This document shows, piece by piece, positions 1 through 6,615 of a stretch of DNA of 15,472 nucleotides. Positions within the stretch are counted from its first letter, which is position 1, and the number at the start of each line of letters is the position of its first letter. The translations under genes were made by a program, and so were the position numbers. The notes beneath the pieces were generated by a model. The model was not told the origin of the DNA, did not search any database, and worked only from the letters and a program-made list of their open reading frames with translations. Source of the stretch: DAHVFY01 sp040388665 (GTDB taxonomy: Bacteria > Chlamydiota > Chlamydiia > Chlamydiales > Rhabdochlamydiaceae); NCBI GenBank assembly GCA_040388665.1, contig JAZKBL010000016.1, forward strand, positions 1 to 15,472, in the 5' to 3' direction.

Positions 1-254
1 TTTGGCTTCACAAATTTTAGCTTCCCAAAATTACCGAGGTTTTAGAAGAACTCTATTACCTTTTTTATAGTTTTTATTGTTAATAAAAAAGATTATATCA
101 TAAATTAATGTTTAATTCAATTGCGTTTTATATAATTTTTATTTGAATAAATATAAGCTTTTGTTTATGAGTTATTTAAGACTTTTTTAGGTACATCTTA
201 TGCTTGTATTTATTCCCCGAGAAGAATAGACCCAGACGGGTGTGGATAGGTTCA
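1..254. other. AT-rich intergenic region, no gene seen
   Basis: The first 200 bases are strongly AT-rich and stops interrupt all frames. I found no convincing coding region, tRNA or paired promoter elements. A TATAAT-like hexamer near 130 has no matching -35 box. The stretch at about 215-250 is less AT-rich but shows only a 4-bp hairpin. It probably lies between the RRM gene to the right and an unseen gene to the left. Confidence 0.6.
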
Positions 255-287
255 TAAAAAAACCCGGCGTTTTTAAGGCGCCGGGTT
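255..287 (-). terminator. Rho-independent terminator of the RRM gene
   Basis: A perfect 9-bp GC-rich stem (261-269 with 279-287) encloses a 9-nt loop. On the minus strand it is followed by a run of U, seen as A at 256-262 on the plus strand. It lies 33 bp past the stop codon of the minus-strand RRM gene. The plus strand has no T-run after the stem, so it acts only on minus-strand transcripts. Confidence 0.9.
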
Positions 288-320
288 CTCAAACCCAATA
301 GGTTTTAGAGCAGAGTGCTC

Positions 321-701
321 TTAGCTATTGTAGTCACGACGAGGACGGCGCTCACGGCGCTCGCCACTGTCATCGCCCCAACGGCCACCGCCGCCGCCTG
401 CGCCACCGAATGAAGAACGCTCACGGCGCTCGCCACCACGTTGCTCAGGACGCGCGTCGTTAACGACGAGTGTTCTGCCGCCAACTTGCATGCCGTTAAC
501 TGCTTGGACAGCTTTTTGTGCTTCATCAGGGTTTGCCATCTCTACAAAGCCAAAGCCTTTAGATTGTCCAGTGAACTTATCAGTGATGATACGTACTGAA
601 GCGACTGTGCCGTGTGCGGAAAATAAATCGCGTAGTTCATCTTCCGTAATGCTATATGGAAGGCTACCGACATAAAGTTTTTTGTTCGACGAATTGCTCA
701 T
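321..701 (-). CDS. RRM-domain RNA-binding protein with an RGG-like tail
   Basis: A small single-stranded-RNA-binding protein of 126 residues. One RNA recognition motif spans residues 8-85, with RNP2 LYVGSL (9-14) and RNP1 KGFGFVEM (48-55), including the two aromatic residues that stack on RNA bases. Residues 86-126 form a low-complexity Arg/Gly/Glu tail with GERRER repeats and a glycine run. This is the layout of the glycine-rich Rbp proteins of cyanobacteria and plants, which are often cold-induced and act in RNA stability or as chaperones. The start has an AAGGAG Shine-Dalgarno sequence (plus 707-712), and the gene is monocistronic between its own promoter and terminator. Domain assignment is certain; the cellular role is inferred from the family. 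Confidence 0.93.
   Translation of the reverse strand: MSNSSNKKLYVGSLPYSITEDELRDLFSAHGTVASVRIITDKFTGQSKGFGFVEMANPDEAQKAVQAVNGMQVGGRTLVVNDARPEQRGGERRERSSFGGAGGGGGRWGDDSGERRERRPRRDYNS
349..436. repeat. 19-bp direct repeat inside the RRM protein tail
   Basis: An identical 19-bp sequence occurs at 349-367 and 418-436. It encodes the repeated Gly-Glu-Arg-Arg-Glu-Arg segment of the basic tail, so it is a coding repeat. Recombination between the copies would delete 69 bp in frame and shorten the tail by 23 residues. Confidence 0.85.
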
Positions 702-818
702 GATATCTCCTTAGATTGAGCTAAATAATATGGTTGTGTGACACGGGCTCCTCGATCATCGGCGAAACAAAAACTTGAAACGCTCGGCTAAAAAGGCTCG
801 GGATCAACAAACAAAGAT

Positions 819-848
819 ATTATAGCACAAATATCTTTTGATTGTCTA
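819..848 (-). promoter_or_regulatory. Sigma-66/70-type promoter of the RRM gene
   Basis: Read on the minus strand, a -35 box TAGACA (843-848) and a perfect -10 box TATAAT (819-824) are separated by 18 bp. Transcription should start near 812, giving a leader of about 110 nt before the ATG at 701. That is long for a small gene and could hold post-transcriptional control, but I found no convincing leader hairpin by eye. Confidence 0.75.
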
Positions 849-887
849 TCTAGTTTCTGATAGGTTGGCAAAAAGAGGTGCTTATCT

Positions 888-1613
888 ATGATATTAAAGT
901 GTTTAGTTGCTGTTTTCTTCATGTTTTCGATGGCTGTAGTAGGGGGCGAGGTGTGGGCGTTTAGCCAAGAATTCGTCCGGTTTGGTAAGAAGGATGCCTA
1001 CGAGGGATTTAAAAAGCGATGGAATTCTGAATATACTCATTTTTTTAAAGATAGCGTAAAGGATTACCCTATTTTAGCCATTCAAGATCTGGATGATCCT
1101 GAATATACGTATCTTATGCCAATACTGTCTTATGCAAGACTTGGGATATTTGAGGACGGTCTAGAGAAGTTTCAGGACACACTTAAACGAGATCTGACGC
1201 TTGGATTTTCGAGTACTTTAAATTTTGAAGTAAAAAGTTTAGGCATTTATTTGTCTGAGTGCTCATACATTCCAGAATTCATCAATGCGAGCTTGTGTAA
1301 CATGCCTTATGTTCATTATCAGACTTTTTCTCTGACTCCGGGTAATGGAGAGATTTTTGAGCAGCGTTTAAAAAAGATGGCCTTTGAAGAGGCTATGAAA
1401 AAAAGCAATGTTTGTTGGCGTGTGTTCAAGACAGTCTTTGGTGGAGATGTTCCTAAGTACGTTGTGTATTGTTTTGCTCAGTCACAAGATGCTTTGGAGT
1501 CGGATAGACTGCATTTTATTGATGAAGAGCTAAAGTCGATTGTCCGTCGGTATCGAGAAGGTAAGGGTATTCTTAGACGCGACCTCTCTATCCTCGTACC
1601 GACCAATACGTAA
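888..1613 (+). CDS. Exported protein of unknown function, possible tandem ferredoxin-like fold
   Basis: A 241-residue protein I do not recognise. Residues 1-24 look like a Sec signal peptide: a Lys at position 4, a hydrophobic core, and probable cleavage after Val-Trp-Ala. This suggests a periplasmic or outer-surface location. The mature part seems two-fold: residues 28-100 (FVRFGKKDAYEGFKKRW, then an IQDLDDPEYTYLMP segment) and residues 140-205 (YQTFSLTPG, then a helix and GGDVPKYVVY). Each half reads as strand-helix-strand, reminiscent of dimeric alpha-beta barrel (ABM/NIPSNAP-like) domains. That is inference from pattern only. An AGAGG Shine-Dalgarno (874-878) supports the ATG at 888. The last 84 bases overlap the end of the convergent aminotransferase gene, and no terminator is visible between them. 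Confidence 0.8.
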   Translation: MILKCLVAVFFMFSMAVVGGEVWAFSQEFVRFGKKDAYEGFKKRWNSEYTHFFKDSVKDYPILAIQDLDDPEYTYLMPILSYARLGIFEDGLEKFQDTLKRDLTLGFSSTLNFEVKSLGIYLSECSYIPEFINASLCNMPYVHYQTFSLTPGNGEIFEQRLKKMAFEEAMKKSNVCWRVFKTVFGGDVPKYVVYCFAQSQDALESDRLHFIDEELKSIVRRYREGKGILRRDLSILVPTNT

Positions 1614-2447
1614 ACGGGGCCAAGCGCTGCTTGTTGTGTAGTGGGCAAACCTTTTTTGTAATTCTTTAGTGTGCGGGCCGGGTTTTCCATTTTTAATGAT
1701 GTGATCATCAATTTTTACAATCGGTAGAATTTCGCGTGAACTTGATGTAAGAAAAAATTCATCATAATTTTCTATTTCTGCAAAAGAAATTGCTTCTTCT
1801 TTAATTTCAAAATCATGCGATGCTAGGTTAAGAACGATCTCTCGCGTGATTCCGAGTAAGAGTTCTTGAGAGTGTGGAGTGATGAGTGTGCGGTTTTTTA
1901 TGGCGAAAATATTGCTCGTTGTTCCCTCTAAAAGTTCATTTTTAGCATTAAGATAAAGAGCCTCTTTTGCGTCTTTACTTTTTCCAATCGCAAGAATGCC
2001 TGGAATGTAATTAAGTGTTTTGCTTGTTGGAACAGTTCTTGCAAGAGGTGTTGTCACGGTGTTAATTCCGTTTGAATAAAAATTTTCAGGCGGGACTTTA
2101 AGTTCGTAAGCGAAAATAATAACAGATGATTTTTCTGCTGGAAGAAATTGATCAACACTTACTCCTCCTGTGACAAGAATTTTAATGCTGAGTTCTTGAT
2201 GAGAGGACATGGCGATGAGTTTTTCGATGATTTTAGCGAGCTCATTTTGTGAAAGATCGATTGTTAATCTGAGTTCTTTGGCAGAAAATTTTAGCCTTTC
2301 TAGATGTTCCTCAATATGAAAAGGGCGTCTTTGATACGTGCGTAAATAATCAAAAACTCCAAAGCCTCTAATGAGACCTAAGTCAAGTACAGAAATTTTT
2401 GCTTCTTCTTCCGACAAGAAGGTGTCGTTGAGGTAGTAAACGTTCAT
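1530..2447 (-). CDS. Class IV PLP-dependent aminotransferase (BCAT / D-amino-acid aminotransferase / ADC lyase family)
   Basis: A fold-type IV PLP enzyme of 305 residues. Family hallmarks in order are LIRGFGVFDYLRTY (25-38), the catalytic lysine in SKTLNYI (K143) that forms the PLP Schiff base, LLEGTTSNIF (172-181) with the PLP-ring-contacting Glu174, TPHSQELLLGITR (190-202), and DEFFLTSSSREILPIV (229-244). The sequence does not tell me whether it makes branched-chain or D-amino acids or is an aminodeoxychorismate lyase. The family usually ends near residue 275-285. The last 25 or so residues here are encoded in the antisense of the convergent gene and look like an unselected extension. No good Shine-Dalgarno precedes the ATG. 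It is divergent from hctA. Confidence 0.9.
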   Translation of the reverse strand: MNVYYLNDTFLSEEEAKISVLDLGLIRGFGVFDYLRTYQRRPFHIEEHLERLKFSAKELRLTIDLSQNELAKIIEKLIAMSSHQELSIKILVTGGVSVDQFLPAEKSSVIIFAYELKVPPENFYSNGINTVTTPLARTVPTSKTLNYIPGILAIGKSKDAKEALYLNAKNELLEGTTSNIFAIKNRTLITPHSQELLLGITREIVLNLASHDFEIKEEAISFAEIENYDEFFLTSSSREILPIVKIDDHIIKNGKPGPHTKELQKRFAHYTTSSAWPRLRIGRYEDREVASKNTLTFSIPTDNRL

Positions 2448-2494
2448 GTTTTCATTCTATGCGTTCACTTTAAAAAAAAAAATTAAAAAAATTG

Positions 2495-2523
2495 TTGCAC
2501 AATATATAGAAAGCGCATATGGA
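2495..2523 (+). promoter_or_regulatory. Weak candidate promoter of hctA
   Basis: TTGCAC (2495-2500) and TATGGA (2518-2523) are spaced by 17 bp. They lie downstream of two A-tracts (2472-2482 and 2485-2491) that could act as UP-like or bent DNA. The match to consensus is poor (6 of 12). hctA is a late gene in Chlamydia, so a weak core promoter is plausible. The palindrome ATTGT-TGC-ACAAT (2491-2503) overlaps the -35 box and could be an operator; I have no direct evidence for that. Confidence 0.3.
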
Positions 2524-2552
2524 CAATAGGTATGTTTAACTCTTAAACCAGT

Positions 2553-2557
2553 AGGAG
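2553..2557 (+). promoter_or_regulatory. Ribosome binding site that sets the hctA start
   Basis: AGGAG ends 1 nt before the ATG at 2559 but 7 nt before the in-frame ATG at 2565. Only the second spacing suits initiation. The resulting N-terminus, Met-Ala-Leu-Lys-Asp-Thr, matches my recollection of chlamydial Hc1. Confidence 0.8.
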
Positions 2558-2564
2558 CATGGGT

Positions 2565-2864
2565 ATGGCATTAAAGGATACAATGAATAAAGTAAAAGAT
2601 CTGCTCTGTCAGATCAGTAAGGATATCGATAAGTCAGAAAGAGGCAATAAAGCTGCTGCACAGCGTGTGCGCACGGGAACAATTAGATTAGAAAAAGTGG
2701 CAAAGTTATATCGCAAAGAGTCAATTGCGGCTGAGAAAAAAGGCGGCATGAAAAAACCTGCTGCTAAAAAATCTGCCGGTAAAAAAGCTCCAGTTAAAAA
2801 AGCTGCAGCAAAAAAAGCACCTGCTAAAAAAGCGTCTGGCAAAAAAGCTAAAAAAAGAAGATAG
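2565..2864 (+). CDS. hctA: Histone H1-like protein Hc1
   Basis: The chlamydial nucleoid-condensing protein, which compacts the chromosome as reticulate bodies turn into elementary bodies. The N-terminal part (residues 1 to about 56) is the conserved Hc1 domain, with ERGNKAAAQRVRTG and LEKVAKLYRKES almost as in Chlamydia. The tail is a eukaryotic-H1-like lysine/alanine region of KK-containing repeats ending in KKAKKRR, which binds DNA non-specifically. With the start at 2565 the protein has 99 residues, somewhat shorter than Chlamydia Hc1 (about 125). Every Lys-Lys pair in the tail is encoded by AAAAAA. In Chlamydia, hctA translation is repressed by the small RNA IhtA; I see no IhtA candidate here. 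A strong terminator follows. Confidence 0.96.
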   Translation: MALKDTMNKVKDLLCQISKDIDKSERGNKAAAQRVRTGTIRLEKVAKLYRKESIAAEKKGGMKKPAAKKSAGKKAPVKKAAAKKAPAKKASGKKAKKRR

Positions 2865-2890
2865 ATTTAAAAAAATCTTTTCATCTGGAA

Positions 2891-2925
2891 AGCCCTTGTA
2901 GCTTAAAGCTGCAGGGGCTTTTTTT
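2891..2925 (+). terminator. Rho-independent terminator of hctA
   Basis: A 12-bp stem (2891-2902 with 2908-2919, two G-U pairs) has a 5-nt loop and is followed by seven T (2919-2925). It lies 26 bp after the hctA stop and should separate hctA from the methyltransferase gene despite their shared strand. Confidence 0.92.
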
Positions 2926-2949
2926 CGTTCTGTTAATTTTCTGTATACT
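2921..2949 (+). promoter_or_regulatory. Candidate promoter of the RNA methyltransferase gene
   Basis: The -10 box TATACT (2944-2949) matches 5 of 6 consensus positions. The only -35 candidate at 17 bp is the poor TTTTTC (2921-2926), within the tail of the hctA terminator. A new promoter is needed here because the terminator insulates the gene. Confidence 0.4.
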
Positions 2950-2978
2950 AAAGGGGGAGTAGTTTAAAATTTTGGGTC

Positions 2979-4349
2979 ATGGAAACTTTAGTCGTTATAG
3001 ATGGATTTTCAAAAAAGGGTCGAGGGGCGGGCTGCCACGGTACAGCTAAAGTTGAAGTTGTCGGCGCAGTTCCAGGAGATCATGTTCTTGTGGAGCTGTC
3101 GCGTAAGCGCAAAGGTTGGCATACAGGTTTTTTGCGTGAGATAATTTGTGCTTCAGCATTGCGTGTTAAGCCGCGTTGCGCACATGTTCCCCTTTGTGGA
3201 GGGTGCAGCTGGCAAGAGATTGATTATAAGGAGCAGCTGCGTTTTAAAGAAGAAATTGTCAAAAAAATATTTCCCGCAGTAGGTGATAAGCTCCGTCCTA
3301 TTATTGCTTGCGATGACCCTTGGCACTACCGCAACAAGATGGAGTTTTCTTTTTCTCAGAATAAGGCGGGCGAGCGCTTTTTGGGGTTGATGCTCGCACA
3401 AGGAAGAAGCCATGTTTTCAATCTTACAGAGTGTCATCTTGTTTCGTCTTGGTTTTCAGAGCTGCTTTCATCGATTCGTGCGTGGTGGGAAAAAAGCGAG
3501 CTTACAGCTTATAGAATGAATGGAGAGGGGACGCTCCGCACCTTAATTGTAAGAGAGGGGAAACGTACGCAGGAAAAGCTTGTCATGCTTACTGTTTCAG
3601 GCAACCCTGACTACGCACTCACGCAAAAGCAGATTGACGATTTTGCAGCAGTTGTTGAAAGCGTGATTTCAGACGCTAGCATCTTTTTAAGGATTCAACA
3701 GGCGATTAAAGGGACAGCGACTCAGTTTTATGAGATCCACTTGCGCGGAAAAGATTATATTAAAGAAGAGCTTTTAATTGATACAGGAAGACGTAAAAGA
3801 GCGCTTACGTTTAAAATTTCCCCAACATCTTTTTTTCAGCCAAATCCGACCCAAGCGGAAAAACTTTATTCAGCAGCCCTTCAAATGGTGGATTTACCCC
3901 CTAATGCTGTCGTTTTTGACCTGTATGCGGGAACTTCGACTTTGGGGATGGCGCTTTCTTTAGAAGCTGAAAAGGTAGTCAGCATTGAGCTTAATCCCCA
4001 TGCTGTGTTCGATGCGGAAGAGGGGGCTAAAATGAACGGGATTGAGAATCTTAGCTTCCATATCGGAGATGTAGGTAAAGTTTTAACGGAGATGCGGAGC
4101 TTGCCCGATTTTAAAGCCCCAGATCTTGTGATCGTTGACCCGCCAAGAGCCGGCCTTGATCCTACAGCGCTTGGACATCTCATTGCTTTGCAACCAAATC
4201 AAATCTTATATATCTCGTGCAATGTTGCCACCCAGGCGCAAAATATTGAAGTTCTCCAGCAGGAAGGCTATACGCTCATCGCTATGCAGCCTGTCGATCA
4301 GTTCGCTCATACGCCGCACATCGAAAATATTGCATTATTAAAAATTTAA
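2979..4349 (+). CDS. 23S rRNA / tRNA m5U methyltransferase, TrmA/RlmD (YgcA) family
   Basis: A SAM-dependent uridine C5-methyltransferase of 456 residues. Residues 1-55 form a TRAM RNA-binding domain. An iron-sulfur cluster motif follows, with Cys67, Cys73, Cys76 (PRCAHVPLCGGC) and the distal Cys152, as in E. coli RlmD/RumA. The catalytic domain has SFFQPNPTQAE (284-294), SAM motif VFDLYAGTSTLG (312-323), IVDPPRAGL (385-393), catalytic nucleophile Cys414 in YISCN, and the terminal HTPHIEN with the base Glu449. The four cluster cysteines favour an rRNA target (RlmD/RlmC type) over TrmA, but which uridine is modified cannot be read from sequence. As I recall, the Chlamydia orthologue (ygcA) also lies between hctA and yajC. 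The ATG has only a weak GGG upstream, so the start is a little uncertain. Confidence 0.95.
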   Translation: METLVVIDGFSKKGRGAGCHGTAKVEVVGAVPGDHVLVELSRKRKGWHTGFLREIICASALRVKPRCAHVPLCGGCSWQEIDYKEQLRFKEEIVKKIFPAVGDKLRPIIACDDPWHYRNKMEFSFSQNKAGERFLGLMLAQGRSHVFNLTECHLVSSWFSELLSSIRAWWEKSELTAYRMNGEGTLRTLIVREGKRTQEKLVMLTVSGNPDYALTQKQIDDFAAVVESVISDASIFLRIQQAIKGTATQFYEIHLRGKDYIKEELLIDTGRRKRALTFKISPTSFFQPNPTQAEKLYSAALQMVDLPPNAVVFDLYAGTSTLGMALSLEAEKVVSIELNPHAVFDAEEGAKMNGIENLSFHIGDVGKVLTEMRSLPDFKAPDLVIVDPPRAGLDPTALGHLIALQPNQILYISCNVATQAQNIEVLQQEGYTLIAMQPVDQFAHTPHIENIALLKI

Positions 4350-4351
4350 AT

Positions 4352-4369
4352 AGAATAAAATTCTTTTTT
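4352..4369 (+). terminator. Weak AT-rich terminator candidate after the methyltransferase gene
   Basis: A 5-bp stem AGAAT/ATTCT (4352-4356 with 4360-4364) with a 3-nt loop is followed by T's. The stem is short and AT-rich, so read-through into yajC is likely. Confidence 0.3.
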
Positions 4370-4371
4370 AG

Positions 4372-4401
4372 TTGAGTTGATGCTCTATGATCAGGCATAC
4401 T
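4372..4401 (+). promoter_or_regulatory. Candidate promoter of yajC
   Basis: TTGAGT (4372-4377) and CATACT (4396-4401) are separated by 18 bp, each matching 4 of 6 consensus positions. A start near 4408 would give a leader of about 30 nt ending in the GAGG Shine-Dalgarno (4427-4430). Confidence 0.45.
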
Positions 4402-4436
4402 GACGATTTACTCACACAAACTAGACGAGGATAGTT

Positions 4437-4844
4437 ATGAAAAAAATGCTTTCTATATTAGCGCTTAGCTTCACTTCTTTACCGCTGTTTGCGGATGAAG
4501 TAGCGCCAAGTGCTTCCGGTCAAAATTTATCGCAGACATTCATCATGATTGCTGTAGCTCTTGTGTTTTTCTACTTCATTCTATGGCGCCCTGAGCAAAA
4601 AAGACGTAAAGCAATGGAGCAACAACGTAGCGGCCTTAAAAAAGGTGACCAAGTCACAGCGATGGGAATCGTTGGGAAAGTGTCTCGCATTCAAGAAACC
4701 ACGGTGATTCTTAGCATGGTAGACGGCGCTAAAATCGAAGTGTTAAAAACAGCTATCACAGACGTACGCCCTGGCACTGAAGAAGATGCTAAGCGCGCTG
4801 AAAAAGAAGACAGCAAACGCGTCGAACTCAACCCTTCCGACTAA
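4437..4844 (+). CDS. yajC: Preprotein translocase accessory subunit YajC
   Basis: A small inner-membrane protein that joins SecDF in the accessory Sec complex and helps protein export. The hallmark is the membrane helix at about residues 34-51 followed directly by the YajC signature WRPEQKRRK (51-59), then the conserved cytosolic module with KKGDQVTAMGIVGKV (70-84). It has 135 residues against about 110 in E. coli. The extra length is an N-terminal signal-peptide-like segment (residues 1-19, ending in Leu-Phe-Ala-Asp) and a charged Glu/Lys tail. The GAGG at 4427-4430 sits 6 nt before the ATG. It follows the RNA methyltransferase gene as in Chlamydia and is closed by a strong terminator. Confidence 0.95.
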   Translation: MKKMLSILALSFTSLPLFADEVAPSASGQNLSQTFIMIAVALVFFYFILWRPEQKRRKAMEQQRSGLKKGDQVTAMGIVGKVSRIQETTVILSMVDGAKIEVLKTAITDVRPGTEEDAKRAEKEDSKRVELNPSD

Positions 4845-4886
4845 AAAAAGAAGCCCCGCATGTTTCCACGCGGGGCTTCAATTCTT
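4843..4886. terminator. Bidirectional terminator between yajC and the 4903-6522 gene
   Basis: A perfect 10-bp stem (4850-4859 with 4870-4879) encloses a 10-nt loop. A's at 4843-4849 give a U-run for minus-strand transcripts, and T's at 4881-4887 serve plus-strand ones. It therefore closes both convergent genes. Confidence 0.88.
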
Positions 4887-4902
4887 TTAACTTTTAAGAG
4901 CC

Positions 4903-6522
4903 TTAGCTTTTAAAACTTGTGTGTTTTTGAGAGCTAGGCAAGAGAACGCCGTTTCGAACAGTTCCTCTTCGTCCAGGAGGCGACAGTTCAATTGCTCGAT
5001 ATAAATTTCCAAACTCTTTTTTTAATTGTAAGATTGTTAATTGATTTTTTAATAAATCTGCGTGTGTTTTTTTGGATATTTGTTGTTTTAAAGCCTGGTC
5101 AATGCGGTATTCATCGTCCAAAAGTGCGATGGCTATCCAGGGATTTTGGTTAGGACTTAGGAGTTCTAAAAGACTTTCAAAAGCTTTTTTTTGTTCAGTT
5201 GCATCAGCGCTTGTTAAATTTTTTTGTATGTTTGGTACTTTTATAAGGATGTCGTTAAATAAGTCGATGTCTTTTTGTAAATCTATAATTAAAGATGCCG
5301 GTTGTATTTGTTTTTTACGATTTGCGATTTTTTCATTCAGTCCATGCAACCCAGTGCGTGCTCGATGGCTTATTTTGACGTTACTGTTGTTTGCAAGTTC
5401 TGATATAGGGTCGGGATGGTTTGATGCTAATAGATGTTTGTTCGCATGCACCGCATCGGTGTGTTTTGGGGGAATAACAAAGCTAGCTTTGCTCTTTGGA
5501 TCATTGAGTGCTTGTGCAACGTTATTGATATTTTGGATTTCAGGATTAACAATATTTTCATGTTTTTCCTCTGCGTGCTTTGGAGATTGGGGCGGCGATA
5601 CCGGAGGTGAGTTGTTTTTTACGATATTTAAAAGATTTCCAAGATTGTTATGAACATTATTAACGGCATTATCGAGGTTATTAATCATTCCAACGTGTTC
5701 CTGGAGCTGATCAGCTTCTTGGTTAAGAGCTTGATTTACGCCGAGAGCTGCTTTTAATAAATGGATTCGTTGGTTAATTTGGTTTATTAAATCAGAATCT
5801 AAATTAGGTATTTGAATAAATTGTTCTAAATATTCAATTTGACTTTGGATTTCTTGCGGTATTTCGGGCGCGGAACTATTCAAGATTTCCATTAGCTGTG
5901 GATGTTGGAGTCCGATGCTAGCATTGTGCTCTATCATGTGTTCTTCTGATGGCGTTGCAGGCAGATCCAGAAATTCAAAGAATTTGTCTGCATTGTTTAG
6001 ATTAGAAAGGACCTTAGACTCATAGGCTGCATTTGGTGGCGAAGGTAGTTGAGACATGGGATCGTAAGCATTATTGTCTGAATAAAACGGATTCATTGAA
6101 GGGCTCTGCGGCTTGACTGATGTATATTCATGAGCTTTAATCGGTTGATCGGCGTGGCTGTATTTTTTTCTATGAGCCATGCACTCTTGATAAATTCTAT
6201 TGGTCTCTTTAACGATTATAGTGGGAGTTTTTGACCTGTTGTCAATGAATTTAAATTTTTTCGACCCAATTGTTAGAATAACCTTGTTTTCTTTAAATTT
6301 AATCCGGGCATCTGCTTCTTGCGTAAGGCCCTCTTCTCGTCTCCATGCAGTGAAATTTTCAGAGTTAATATAATTTATAGCTAATGAATGGATTGCATTA
6401 TGGAGAGTTTTTTGATGATGGCCGCAAAGACCTTCTTTTTTATTATCTGCGTGGATGGCGAAATTGTGGTCTTGCGTCTGAATATTTAAGACGTAATTCG
6501 GATTATTAATTATATTACTCAT
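4903..6522 (-). CDS. Protein of unknown function, 539 residues, Asn/Gln-rich; candidate secreted effector
   Basis: I do not recognise this protein. It has no signal peptide or membrane helix. Residues 1-115 look like a compact alpha/beta domain with KENKVILTIGSKKFKF and TPTIIVKE strands. Residues 125-225 are Pro/Ser/Asn-rich and probably disordered. Residues 222-302 are helical and Asn-rich (NNLDNAVNNVHNNLGNLLN). NNSPPVSPPQSP (303-314) is a proline cluster like those recognised by eukaryotic SH3 or WW domains. Residues 410-510 are again helical, followed by a basic tail. Large, soluble, low-complexity proteins unique to a chlamydial lineage are often type III effectors, but that is inference. 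The ATG has an AGAGG Shine-Dalgarno and a perfect promoter just upstream. In my recollection of Chlamydia, this gene is not next to yajC, so it may be lineage-specific. Confidence 0.85.
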   Translation of the reverse strand: MSNIINNPNYVLNIQTQDHNFAIHADNKKEGLCGHHQKTLHNAIHSLAINYINSENFTAWRREEGLTQEADARIKFKENKVILTIGSKKFKFIDNRSKTPTIIVKETNRIYQECMAHRKKYSHADQPIKAHEYTSVKPQSPSMNPFYSDNNAYDPMSQLPSPPNAAYESKVLSNLNNADKFFEFLDLPATPSEEHMIEHNASIGLQHPQLMEILNSSAPEIPQEIQSQIEYLEQFIQIPNLDSDLINQINQRIHLLKAALGVNQALNQEADQLQEHVGMINNLDNAVNNVHNNLGNLLNIVKNNSPPVSPPQSPKHAEEKHENIVNPEIQNINNVAQALNDPKSKASFVIPPKHTDAVHANKHLLASNHPDPISELANNSNVKISHRARTGLHGLNEKIANRKKQIQPASLIIDLQKDIDLFNDILIKVPNIQKNLTSADATEQKKAFESLLELLSPNQNPWIAIALLDDEYRIDQALKQQISKKTHADLLKNQLTILQLKKEFGNLYRAIELSPPGRRGTVRNGVLLPSSQKHTSFKS

Positions 6523-6543
6523 AGTTATACCTCTTTTATTAAT

Positions 6544-6572
6544 ATTATATATAGATTTTATTAAAATGTCAA
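6544..6572 (-). promoter_or_regulatory. Fully consensus sigma-66/70 promoter of the 4903-6522 gene
   Basis: On the minus strand, TTGACA (6567-6572) and TATAAT (6544-6549) are separated by exactly 17 bp, and the spacer is almost all A/T. This is 12 of 12 matches. Transcription should start near 6537, leaving a leader of about 15 nt that holds little more than the AGAGG Shine-Dalgarno. Confidence 0.9.
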
Positions 6573-6579
6573 CTAAAAC

Positions 6580-6615
6580 ATTGAATGATATTATTGTAGG
6601 TTATTTGCATTCAAT
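6580..6615. repeat. 8-bp inverted repeat before the phosphatase gene
   Basis: ATTGAATG (6580-6587) and its exact complement (6608-6615) flank a 20-nt spacer and end directly at the ATG at 6616. It could be an operator or, if translation starts at 6658, a leader hairpin. It is short enough to be chance in AT-rich DNA. Confidence 0.4.

Noticed and set aside
180..220. Plus-strand promoter for a small RNA (TTAAGA, 17 bp, TATGCT)
   Set aside because: The match is 8 of 12 in very AT-rich DNA and the only nearby hairpin has no plus-strand U-run, so chance is more likely.
305..526. Alanine/valine-rich minus-strand frame over the RRM gene
   Set aside because: It is the shifted frame of the GC-rich RGG tail. 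The RRM frame has RNP1 and RNP2, a Shine-Dalgarno, a promoter and a terminator.
1478..1711. Minus-strand 77-codon frame over the aminotransferase end, considered as a frameshifted true C-terminus
   Set aside because: The aminotransferase frame stays in register through all conserved motifs to about residue 270, and this frame shows no family sequence.
2559..2564. First ATG as the hctA start
   Set aside because: It is only 1 nt from AGGAG; the ATG at 2565 has correct spacing and the expected Hc1 N-terminus.
5072..5653. A 193-codon open frame on the plus strand
   Set aside because: It lies antisense within the 539-residue gene. The protein is Cys/Phe/Ser-rich without motifs, and no Shine-Dalgarno or promoter precedes it, whereas the minus-strand gene has both.
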